A stretch of 64,000 nt of DNA from Anaerolineales bacterium (GTDB taxonomy: Bacteria > Chloroflexota > Anaerolineae > Anaerolineales > UBA4823), in the NCBI GenBank assembly GCA_020060465.1, contig JAGVAD010000026.1, positions 62,001 through 126,000 on the forward strand, read 5' to 3'. Position 1 is the stretch's first letter. Each line of letters opens with the position of its first letter. The notes under the pieces were generated by a model. The model was not told the origin of the DNA. It ran no database searches and saw only the letters and a program-made list of their open reading frames with translations. The position numbers and the translations under genes were made by a program. This document shows positions 10,036-18,000 of the stretch, piece by piece.

Positions 10036-10329
10036 CTAGCCAGCAGGCTGAGGCGCTTCGTGCAAAACGAGCGCCTGAAGAGCAAGCAACTGTTCCAGGA
10101 AAGCGCCCACATCCACCCTCGCCTGCGCCACATCTACCTCATATTCTGCGACAATCGTCTGGACGATCTCCTCCACACAATGCGAACCGTCGCTGAGTTG
10201 CCAGATGCGTGTGCCTAACTCGTTCAAGACGCTCATATTGCCGCTATCAGCCATCACGATGACTGCCTGCCCCTCCACAATGGCCGTGGCGACCTGAGGG
10301 TGCGGCGCGGGGTAATGATGCTCATTCAT
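10036..10329 (-). CDS. PqqD-family peptide carrier (RiPP recognition element)
   Basis: A 97-residue protein. The core LNELGTRIWQLSDGS followed by VEEIVQTIVAEYEV is the standard PqqD pattern (LN-x2-G-x2-IW-x-L-x-DG...EI...). PqqD proteins bind leader peptides of ribosomal peptides and hand them to a radical SAM or other enzyme. The ATG at 10329 is chosen because the family begins there; an upstream start at 10401 would lie inside the preceding gene. It overlaps the 3' end of the HPr-kinase-like gene by 8 bases. Together with the radical SAM gene and the short Cys-containing ORF it marks a RiPP locus. Confidence 0.88.
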   Translation of the reverse strand: MNEHHYPAPHPQVATAIVEGQAVIVMADSGNMSVLNELGTRIWQLSDGSHCVEEIVQTIVAEYEVDVAQARVDVGAFLEQLLALQALVLHEAPQPAG

Positions 10330-11167
10330 CCAACACACTCCAAAAAGCGGGATCGCGGCGAAAATGCAAAGATTGCACAGCGACGCGCCGCGTGATTTCA
10401 TCGCACAATTTCAAAACACGTTGGGCGTTTTGCGGCTGCGACATGACAAAAGGCACACAGGAAGCCAAACGCCCCACTGCTTCGTGCCTTTCCATCTTTT
10501 CCAGTTGATGATGATCGTCTTTGACCAGGCTAAAAAGCCCGCACAAGGGCGCGCTGGCGTTGGCGCGCGGCGCTTCCGGCAATTCGCCGCGAAAGGGGAC
10601 GCCAAAAACGCGCACGGTTGGGCGATCATCGGCGTCCTCGCATTTCAGGATCACCAGATCGTCGCTGAGAATGAGGGCGTCGCTGGAAAGGCGCGCAAGG
10701 GTGGTCTTGCCGCTGCCGGAATGGCCAAAGAAGACATATCCGCGTCCATTGCGAATCACCCCGCTGGCGTGGAGCAGCAAAGCCTCTTGCGCCAGGCAAC
10801 GCCAGGCGTACACCACGCGCAGATAATTCTCCGGGTTGCCATTGGGGCGCAGCGCCAGGAAACCTTGTCCGGCGTTCAGGTCGAACCAGCCTTTTTCCAG
10901 GTGCGAGAGAATATCTACTCGCCCAAGCTGGGTAGAGGTTTCAATGCGCCAGGTGGGCGGCTGGAAGGGCAAAAAAGGTTCGCCCGGCTCAACCAACGCC
11001 TCCACCAGGGGAGCATCGGCGTGGTTCGGGGAGCAAAATGCCTGGTACATCTCGCTCCAGCGCGATTGCATGAGTGCATCTGCGCCATAAAAGATCAAGC
11101 GTATGGGCAATGCCGCGATCTCGAGGCTCAATTCAAAACGGGTAACGGGCATATTCTCAAAGCTCAT
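10322..11167 (-). CDS. HPr-kinase-like ATPase of the peptide cassette
   Basis: A 281-residue protein with the C-terminal HprK kinase fold. The Walker A loop is GHSGSGKTT (148-156), LLHASG lies just before it (131-136), and LILSDDLVIL (165-174) corresponds to the HprK LVADD segment. It lacks the N-terminal HprK domain. Stand-alone proteins of this kind accompany PqqD genes in lasso and radical SAM peptide loci. In the paeninodin lasso pathway a related kinase phosphorylates the C-terminal Ser of the precursor; here the precursor-like peptide also ends in Ser. The start is uncertain: ATG 11167 overlaps the peptidase gene by 11 bases, ATG 11152 (MPVTRF) would not. Confidence 0.82.
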   Translation of the reverse strand: MSFENMPVTRFELSLEIAALPIRLIFYGADALMQSRWSEMYQAFCSPNHADAPLVEALVEPGEPFLPFQPPTWRIETSTQLGRVDILSHLEKGWFDLNAGQGFLALRPNGNPENYLRVVYAWRCLAQEALLLHASGVIRNGRGYVFFGHSGSGKTTLARLSSDALILSDDLVILKCEDADDRPTVRVFGVPFRGELPEAPRANASAPLCGLFSLVKDDHHQLEKMERHEAVGRLASCVPFVMSQPQNAQRVLKLCDEITRRVAVQSLHFRRDPAFWSVLDE

Positions 11168-11684
11168 AAGCCAACTCGGCAAGCCCAACCACCATGCGAC
11201 GCAAGACGCGCCGCGCCAACCGCCCAAAGCCGCGCCTCGTCTGTAAAGACAGGTGGGCTTCCAACCAGGACAAAGCGGCGATCCAACCGCCCAGCCAGCG
11301 CGCTTTAAACGTCGTGAAATCCTTCCATTGAGAATCCCGCTGCGCTGCCTTCGCCACACCCACCCAATCTTCGCCTCGCCAAAGCGGATCGGCGAACAGG
11401 CTATGATCGCCCTTGGTCATCATCTGCCATACGCCAGCCGCCTCTCTGCGCCGGTGGATCAAGCGGTGGATAACCCAGTAGTTTTGCTGACGCAACACCA
11501 CCAGAGAACCAACAGGAACCCGCTGAATCGCTTCGGCTTTGACGATGATTTCGTCGCCGGGTTGCAAGGTGGGAACCATGCTGCTGGTGGCAACGCGAAA
11601 ACGAACCGACGCCCCGTCTCGAAGACGATCTTCGATCAGATCTGATGTAACTTCTGCCAGAAGACTGGGCGGCTCTGGGATCAT
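11157..11684 (-). CDS. S24/S26-type serine peptidase, probable leader peptidase
   Basis: A 175-residue protein resembling SipW/archaeal-type signal peptidases. SSMVPTLQPGDEIIVK (34-49) carries the nucleophile Ser35 followed by Met. YWVIHRLI (69-76) supplies His73 where Lys stands in classical signal peptidase I, and TKGDHS (90-95) supplies Asp93. There is no clear transmembrane anchor, so it is probably not a general secretion peptidase. Such soluble S24/S26 proteins are often found in PqqD/radical SAM/HPr-kinase-like cassettes. Its place directly after the precursor-like ORF suggests it removes the leader (inference). ATG 11684 is chosen because the family N terminus fits there; an upstream ATG at 11756 would overlap the precursor. 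Confidence 0.8.
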   Translation of the reverse strand: MIPEPPSLLAEVTSDLIEDRLRDGASVRFRVATSSMVPTLQPGDEIIVKAEAIQRVPVGSLVVLRQQNYWVIHRLIHRRREAAGVWQMMTKGDHSLFADPLWRGEDWVGVAKAAQRDSQWKDFTTFKARWLGGWIAALSWLEAHLSLQTRRGFGRLARRVLRRMVVGLAELAYEL

Positions 11685-11694
11685 CAACCGGACT

Positions 11695-11889
11695 CTAGCT
11701 GTTAACTGTGGTGCAGATTCCACCATCCTTGCCGCCGCCCAATGGATCACATACACCTGCCATGGCCTCTAAGGGCGCCAGATACACGATTGCTGGCTTC
11801 ATGTAAGGTTTTCGCTTCTGGTCACGCGATGGCTCGGATGGCGGGCTGGTTACACCAGGTTGTTCGATAGTAGGTTTTGATTGCTGCAT
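11695..11889 (-). CDS. Candidate RiPP precursor peptide with two cysteines
   Basis: A 64-residue peptide. GGAG eight bases before ATG 11889 is a strong ribosome site; a Met at 11910 is a weaker choice. The N-terminal half is polar and Pro-rich, then KPAIVYLAPLEAMAG (31-45) looks like a conserved leader end, followed by a Gly-rich tail with Cys47 and Cys59, GGG and a terminal TTVNS. This leader/core split, the position between radical SAM and peptidase genes and the short length all point to a substrate of the neighbouring enzymes. The family is not one I recognise by name. Core boundaries and chemistry are not known. The terminal Ser64 is a candidate target for the HPr-kinase-like neighbour. 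Confidence 0.78.
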   Translation of the reverse strand: MQQSKPTIEQPGVTSPPSEPSRDQKRKPYMKPAIVYLAPLEAMAGVCDPLGGGKDGGICTTVNS

Positions 11890-11918
11890 AGATACTTCTC
11901 CATGATCCAATCAATGTA

Positions 11919-13091
11919 TTAAGATTCTGCACCTATATAACACTGAAACTCCACATCCTGTTGCAGATGGACAGGAACGGGAAAATCCGCGGGCAGAGCC
12001 TGACGCTCCACCAGCGCCTGGCGGCGCGCCAGCGCCTCGCGGCAGTTGACCCGCGCCGGGCCGCGCAGATCGCCGTCTTCTCTCAACGCCAGCCCGTGGC
12101 AGCGCACACACAGGTGGCGCAGCTCGCAATCGCGGCACATCGGCAGTTTGTCCAGGGTGAGCTGATTTAGCTCCTGCCACACCGGCGAAGAAGCCCAAAT
12201 TTCCCGCAAACTCTGTTGACGCAGGTTGCCCGCCTTGAAACGCGTTTCGATGCAAGGGTACACGTTGCCGTAAGGGTCAACAACCGCCGCCTTAGTAGCG
12301 ATGCCGCAGGTGCGTTGATCGCCGTTCACCGAGCGGTTGAGCCACAGAGAAGCGTCAATCTGGCGGCCCATCAACCACAGCAGATCCTCATACGTCAGGC
12401 GATATTGCAGCGGTTCCATTCCTCCCGCGTCTTTGGACGTAATGGTAATGTCATAGCGAAAACCCGCGCCGAGTTCCTCTGCCAGGCGTTGCAGGTCGTC
12501 TATTTCGCGCACATTCTGGCGCATCAGCGGCGTCTTCACAATGGTACGCACGCCGCGTTCACGCAGCAAGCGAATCGCCTGGGTGGTCAGATGCCAGGAA
12601 TTGCGCCGCCGGGTGATGGTCTCATGCAGCTCTGGCCGGACGCTGTACAGGCTGATCTCAACAGCGTAGGGATGCAGGGCGGCGATGCGGTCGGCGACTT
12701 GCGGACGGATTAAGATGCCATTGGTGAACAGGCGCAACAACAACCGCTTCTGGCGGGCATACTGGGCGATCTCGAAGAAATCGCGCCGAACGAGGATCTC
12801 GCCGCCAGATAGAGTCAGGTTGAGCGCCCCAGCTTCCGCGATCTGGTCAACCACCTGGAAACACTCGTCGGTGGTCAGCTCGCCGGGGACGGTTTCACGA
12901 GGCGCAAAAACTCGCAAATAGCAGTGAGTGCATTTTTCGTTGCACCGATAAGTCAGTTCCCAATGCACGCTGAACAGGCGATGGTGCGCCTCCACCTGGC
13001 GCAGTATCGCCGAGTAAGCTGATGAGGGGTTATATTCCAGGGAAGGCCCTTCGACGCTCAATTTGCCTCGATCACGATTGGTGATGAACAT
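11919..13091 (-). CDS. Radical SAM/SPASM peptide-modifying enzyme
   Basis: A 390-residue enzyme. CNEKCTHC gives the 4Fe-4S ligands Cys50, Cys54 and Cys57 of the radical SAM core, followed by SGGEIL (95-100). The C-terminal SPASM domain has Cys262, Cys280, Cys319, Cys322, Cys328, Cys331 and Cys350, enough for two auxiliary clusters. SPASM enzymes of this size usually modify peptides, making thioether or carbon-carbon links or epimerising residues. An RRE is not obvious in the N terminus, which fits the use of the separate PqqD protein. It lies directly upstream of the candidate substrate, 29 bases before its ATG. Reaction type cannot be told from the sequence. Confidence 0.9.
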   Translation of the reverse strand: MFITNRDRGKLSVEGPSLEYNPSSAYSAILRQVEAHHRLFSVHWELTYRCNEKCTHCYLRVFAPRETVPGELTTDECFQVVDQIAEAGALNLTLSGGEILVRRDFFEIAQYARQKRLLLRLFTNGILIRPQVADRIAALHPYAVEISLYSVRPELHETITRRRNSWHLTTQAIRLLRERGVRTIVKTPLMRQNVREIDDLQRLAEELGAGFRYDITITSKDAGGMEPLQYRLTYEDLLWLMGRQIDASLWLNRSVNGDQRTCGIATKAAVVDPYGNVYPCIETRFKAGNLRQQSLREIWASSPVWQELNQLTLDKLPMCRDCELRHLCVRCHGLALREDGDLRGPARVNCREALARRQALVERQALPADFPVPVHLQQDVEFQCYIGAES

Positions 13092-13166
13092 CCGGCAGGT
13101 TTTTGATCAGGGGGAACCTGCAGGACGTTTTGCGCCGCAGACGAACCGCTCCTGCTGCAACCTCCA

Positions 13167-14600
13167 TCAATTGCCGCAGCTCGTTGGTCCGAAGCGCTGA
13201 ACAGAGCCATCGTCATGGACTGCTTCCAGCACATACAGGCAGCTCTCGCTTGTCCATTGACGATCCAGGAACTGATAGCTGGCGCCCATCGAAGACCCGC
13301 TGGCTTGCGCCGGGATGAGGGTCGCATTGAGCAACGTGAACGACCCATCGTCCGCATGGGCGCGCAGCAGGTTGAAACCGATGACGTGGATTTCCTGTAC
13401 GGTATCCCAGGCCACCAGCATTCCCTCGTCCGTCGGCGAGGCGGTGAACGCAGCAAGCACAACCGGCGTCGGCGAAGTAGCCAAAGCCACCCATTGATAC
13501 CCATTCCAGGCGGTCACAAAGTTCACCACCTGCCCATCGGCGCGAACGAAGCTGCCGCCCGCCGCCAGGAATGTGCCAGCCATCATCGCAAGCGTTGAAT
13601 CGTCCATGCCGCTGCCCATCGGCGACCAGGCGCTGCCGTTCCAACTGGCTACGCGGCTGGCGGGCGCACCGCTGGCTTGTGTGAAGGCACCGCCCACGTA
13701 CAACACACCATTCTGCCAGGCCAGGGTTTTGACGGTACCGTTCAGCCCCGACCCCAGCGCACGCCAGTACGCGCCATCCCAACGCGCGATCCGGCCAACC
13801 GCCAGAGTGTAAGGCACAGGGGATGCGCCGTATGCCAGGGTGAATTTGCCGCCCACATACAGATTACCGACGTTGTCCAATGCAAGCGCTTCTACTGCAT
13901 CGCTCACTCCCTGGCCGATCGCCTCCCAGCGGCTGTTGACTGCGTTCCACGCCGCCAGATAATTGAGCGTGCGGCTGCCGGTCTGGGTGAAATTGCCGCC
14001 AGCGTACAGTTTTCCTCCACCATAAGCCAGGGCGCGCACTTCACCGTTGAATCCGTTGCCCATGGCTGACCAGCTCCCGTTGCTCAGGTTATAGCGAGCA
14101 ATGCGCCGCGCCGCTAGTGCGCCGATATTGCGAAAAGAACCGCCGACATATAAATTGCCCGCGCCATCCAATTGCAAGGCGTTTACCGCGCCATCTATTG
14201 GCTGCGACGGCCCGCTCCACTGGCCAGTGCTGGTATCGTAGATCGCCAGGTTGCTCACCGAGCGCGAGCCGGCGCGGGTGAAACTGCCGCCAACGTACAG
14301 CTTCGTCCCCTCTACAGCCAGGGCGAGCGCCGGACCGTTCAAGCCGCCGCCCACCGGCGCCCAGTTAGAACCGTTCCACACCGCCAGGTAATTGGCTGGC
14401 AATCCACCGGCGGAGGTGAATACCCCGCCAGCGTAGAGATTGCCTCGACCATCCATGGCGACAGCGTACACCCAGTTATTCACCCCGGCGACGCTGTTTG
14501 GGGCGCCAAGCGCTGCCGACGGCGACCAGGCAAACGCGCCCAACAACCCTGTCAAGATCAAACCCAGGCGTAGCCAAGCTTGGAAGATGGCTGGTTTCAT
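13167..14600 (-). CDS. Secreted seven-repeat propeller protein
   Basis: A 477-residue protein with a signal peptide (first ~32 residues, cut probably after AALGA). Seven repeats of about 45-50 residues follow, each with a core like LYVGGSFTRAG (the GG-x-F motif recurs seven times), which fits a seven-bladed propeller. A C-terminal Ig/Fn3-like module of about 95 residues contains GFNLLRA. AGGAG eight bases before ATG 14600 supports this start over an earlier Met. It is the first gene of the minus-strand cassette, 75 bases before the radical SAM gene. Its link to the peptide may be functional (binding or display) or only positional. Confidence 0.8.
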   Translation of the reverse strand: MKPAIFQAWLRLGLILTGLLGAFAWSPSAALGAPNSVAGVNNWVYAVAMDGRGNLYAGGVFTSAGGLPANYLAVWNGSNWAPVGGGLNGPALALAVEGTKLYVGGSFTRAGSRSVSNLAIYDTSTGQWSGPSQPIDGAVNALQLDGAGNLYVGGSFRNIGALAARRIARYNLSNGSWSAMGNGFNGEVRALAYGGGKLYAGGNFTQTGSRTLNYLAAWNAVNSRWEAIGQGVSDAVEALALDNVGNLYVGGKFTLAYGASPVPYTLAVGRIARWDGAYWRALGSGLNGTVKTLAWQNGVLYVGGAFTQASGAPASRVASWNGSAWSPMGSGMDDSTLAMMAGTFLAAGGSFVRADGQVVNFVTAWNGYQWVALATSPTPVVLAAFTASPTDEGMLVAWDTVQEIHVIGFNLLRAHADDGSFTLLNATLIPAQASGSSMGASYQFLDRQWTSESCLYVLEAVHDDGSVQRFGPTSCGN

Positions 14601-14675
14601 TTCCCTTGCTCCTTGTAATGGATTTGTGATGTGCAAGAACCTCGCCAGCGATTAATTTTTTTAGAGCGATGGAAG

Positions 14676-14702
14676 CCGGAAAATTTCCGGTGCTTAATTT
14701 TA
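14676..14702 (-). promoter_or_regulatory. Probable -10 box and adjacent palindromic operator of the peptide cassette
   Basis: On the minus strand TAAAAT (14702-14697) is a plausible -10 box. Seven bases further on starts the 15-base palindrome CCGGAAAATTTCCGG (14690-14676), which would lie over the transcription start. AGCGATG/CATCGCT half-sites flank this at about 14665 and 14713. A clear -35 is not visible. The arrangement suggests a repressor site controlling the propeller-first operon; the regulator is not identified. Confidence 0.45.
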
Positions 14703-14749
14703 CCTTAATCATCGCTTAGATACAGTCAGGAACTGTAAAAATTCCTCGA

Positions 14750-14867
14750 GCTTACGCAATCGTAAGCCGGACATGGGAACCACGCCGCCGTTGGCGGCGT
14801 CCACACTCAGGAGGATTTGCGGTTTGTGGAGCGAACGGCGTTGGAACAGCCAGCAGGCTTGCCAACG
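14750..14867. other. Cluster of three hairpins, possible structured RNA
   Basis: Three inverted repeats follow each other: GCTTACG/CGTAAGC with a 4-base loop (14750-14767), ACGCCGCC/GGCGGCGT with a 3-base loop (14782-14800), and CGTTGG/CCAACG around 14839-14867 with an inner GCC/GGC pairing. They lie just upstream of a TATAAT box at 14872. I could not match the segment to a riboswitch consensus that I know. It fills most of the 408-base gap between the two divergent operons. Confidence 0.4.
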
Positions 14868-14871
14868 ATGA

Positions 14872-14877
14872 TATAAT
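14872..14877 (+). promoter_or_regulatory. TATAAT -10 box upstream of the sortase fusion gene
   Basis: A perfect TATAAT, six bases before an ATG at 14884. If used, it would give a nearly leaderless transcript of the 42-residue upstream ORF and the coupled DUF11/sortase gene. No -35 match is evident. Confidence 0.5.
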
Positions 14878-14883
14878 TTGGCT

Positions 14884-15012
14884 ATGGTGAGAATGTTCGG
14901 AAACTATCCTTCTGACCCATCCCCCCTGACCCCCCTTCCCACTGGGAAGGGGTGGGGGGAATTTCCGAACGCATTCATGGTTGATTACACCTGGCAGGAG
15001 GCGCGGGTATGA
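14884..15012 (+). CDS. Possible 42-residue upstream ORF coupled to the surface protein
   Basis: An ATG at 14884, six bases after TATAAT, opens a 42-codon frame whose TGA (15010-15012) overlaps the ATG of the next gene as ATGA. The frame runs through the long inverted repeat 14895-14970, so the peptide (Pro/Gly-rich in its middle) is probably not conserved as a protein. It may act as a coupling leader, or be chance. Confidence 0.3.
   Translation: MVRMFGNYPSDPSPLTPLPTGKGWGEFPNAFMVDYTWQEARV
14895..14970. repeat. Long inverted repeat upstream of the sortase fusion gene
   Basis: Outer arms GTTCGGAAA (14895-14903) and TTTCCGAAC (14962-14970) enclose a C-rich/G-rich inner hairpin whose tip CCCCTTCCC-ACT-GGGAAGGGG (14932-14952) is perfect. 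The whole can fold into one long stem. It could be a small REP- or MITE-like element or an RNA regulator of the downstream gene; there is no T run that would make it a classical terminator. Confidence 0.6.
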
Positions 15013-18000
15013 ACGCAGGCGAAAATCGTGGGCGCGGCAGGCGCGCCATACTGTTGCCTTTGGGGGCAGTGATGCTGGGCTTCTTGCTGCTGTTGACCTG
15101 GATCAACGCCCTGGCGGCTACAATCCAAACTTCCTCAGGTGATGGAAATGCGTCTTTTTCAGACAATTCACTCCAAGCGATATCCAAACCACAAAATGGA
15201 GTGATTATTAATGATAAACCACGTTTACTAATACCTTTACAGCAAGAGACAGAGACTCCAACCAATACTCCTACATCAACATCCACCCCTACTCCAACAA
15301 ATACACCCACCCGCACACCTACCTCGACCGGATTTGATTTTTCTGTTAGTAAAAATAATCGCCCATCTGTATTCCAGGTAGGTTCGCAAAACGTATATGA
15401 GATTATAATCTCTGCTTCTGAGTATGAGCCTGGTGAGGCGCAATCCATTTATATCGAGGATCGCCTACCTGAAGGAGTTACCTGGACGCCAATGAATACA
15501 AGCAAATGGAACTGTCTACAACTAAGCAATAGCGTATCAGTTAATTGTTTCTATTCGGTTACAACTGATACGATATTTGATCCTTTAAGATTTAACGTAA
15601 CGATCTCAAGAACTGTTAGCCATGTAATCCAAAATACGGTAAGAATAAATACTATTCCTCAGGATAATATATCAGGTAATAACACTTTCACATTATCCAC
15701 AACTGTTGATAGCGTGGATCTTGGTCTTCGCAAAACTGTCTCACCGGTAAGTGCACTGATCACTAATACAGTCACATATACCTTAGTCATTACTAATGCA
15801 GGTCCCGCGACCGCCACAAGCGTTGTTGTGGCTGACCATATACCCAGCAACCTTATTTATCAAGATCATAATGCTTCACCTGGCACGACCTATAATCCTA
15901 ATACGCATCAATGGAATATTCCCTCTATTGCCCCTAATGCGGCTCCTTTAACATTAACAATAACTACCAAATTAATTAGCGGGACAAATGGTCAAGTCAT
16001 TACGAACCGCGCCACCGCCTCCAGCTCTAACGCGTCAGATTGGAATCCAGCCAACAACACCGCCAGCGCTTCAATAATTGTGGGCGATTACACAATACAG
16101 AAGTGCTTTACGGGAAATAATTGTCCCAAAAGGAACACTGTTGCCGTAGGGGAGCCGTATCAATACCACATTACCATTCTGAATCCACCCCCTAATAATC
16201 TTTCTCCTCTAGTAACTGATCAACTGGCTGTAGGATTAGAATTCCTCGGATCCACTTGTAATAATAATAATAATCCTTCTGCTGTCTATTCATGTTGTAC
16301 TCGGAGCAGCACGAACGCTCTTAGTTGTAGTATTTATAATAACATTAACATTCGCGTACGCGCCAGTCGGAACATTACCACTACTGAAGTGGTCAATACC
16401 GCATCGCTGACCTGGGGGCCATCCGGCAGCCGTACCACCATTCATACCGACCCCGTCACCACGACTCTCAACCACGCTGGCTACTTCGATCTAGCCAAAA
16501 CCGACGGTATAAGCCGGGTAAAGCCAGGGCAAATCATCACTTATACTATGACCATGACCAATGTGGGCGACTTAAGTATAAATAACATCAGCGTTACAGA
16601 CATCTTGCAAGGACCTGTGACTGCCCTGCGTATCAATACTAACAATTTGGGAAGCGGGTCTTGCCCAAGTGCACAGTCTTGTGTATTGACGCTTAATGGG
16701 ATATTAGATCCGGGAGAAAAAGTATCCTTCCAAATAGCTGCTCAGGTTAACTCTAATGCAGCTGGAAACGTTCCAGTGATTAATACATTTACTGCAAATG
16801 GTACTGATGAGTTTGGAGCTAGCCGCAGCGGTAGTGCAAGCGATACAGACACAGTGGACGCATTGACCGAATATAATCTCAGCGCCGGCAAGAGCGTCAC
16901 CCCGGCTCAAGCCAAGGTGGATGAGAGCTTCACCTTCCGCATCCAGTTGCGCAACGAAGGCACGGTAACCATTCCCGACATCGTGGTCAAAGACACCTTC
17001 CCCTCGGTGCTTGATCTGACCAGCGTGACCACCAATCGCGGCACCGCCACGCTCAACACCACCACGCGCAGCATCAACGTAGATGTGGGCGATCTGACGC
17101 CTGGTCAAGGGGCGCGCATTGATGTGGTCGCCAAGGTCAACAGCACCGCCACAAAAGTGGAAACCTACGAAAACCGCGCCCGCGTGGAGTTCGAAGGCGT
17201 GACCATGCACACCAACACCATCCGCTTCCGCGTGCTACCGGCAGCCACATTACCCGGCACAGGCTGGGCGCCCCCCACCGGCGAAGGCGAGGCGGCGTTT
17301 GCGGTCTGGCTGAATGCCGCAGTCGGGCAGATGGCGTTGCAATCGCCGCTTTCAGCCACGCAGGCATTGTTGAGCGTTGGCCTGCTGGTGCTGCTGCTGG
17401 GGCTGCTCGCCCTGCTGGGCAGCTTCCTCATCCGCCTGCGCCATCCGCTGCGCGGCGGCGGGACGGCGCGCCTGGGTCTGCTGCTGATCCTGTTGGGAGT
17501 GGTCTTTTCGGTGGCTGGCTGGGCATTCAATTCTTCCGGCGAAGCGCAGCCACCGCAGCTCTCCATGCTGGCAGGCGCAAAACCCGCCCTGGCAACCCGA
17601 ATGCCGCCTACAGCAACCCCCACCAACCGCCCGACGGATACGCAAACCGCGGCGGAGCTACAGCCCCCGCCGACAGTCACGGAAGTCCCAGCCCCCATCT
17701 TGCCCACGGTGACCATTGACCTTTCTGACCTGGTGGATTTTCACCCCACGCCTACGCCGAATGCTCTGCCGAGTTATCCCATCCCAACGCCAACCGCCTA
17801 TCCCACCCGAGGACCGGGCGGCGTCGAGCCGGATGCCAGCGCGGCCACGCGCCTGCTGATCCCCAGCATTGGGCTGGACACGGTCATCAAATATGTGCCT
17901 TTCAACGGCGACACCTGGTTGATCGGTGGATTGAAGCAGGAGATCGCCTGGATGGGCAACACCTCCTGGCCGGGGCTGGGTGGCAACACCGGCCTAGCCG

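Noticed and set aside
10036-11889. A lasso peptide biosynthetic locus
   Set aside because: PqqD and kinase would fit, but there is no asparagine-synthetase-like cyclase or transglutaminase-like protease; a radical SAM enzyme is present instead.
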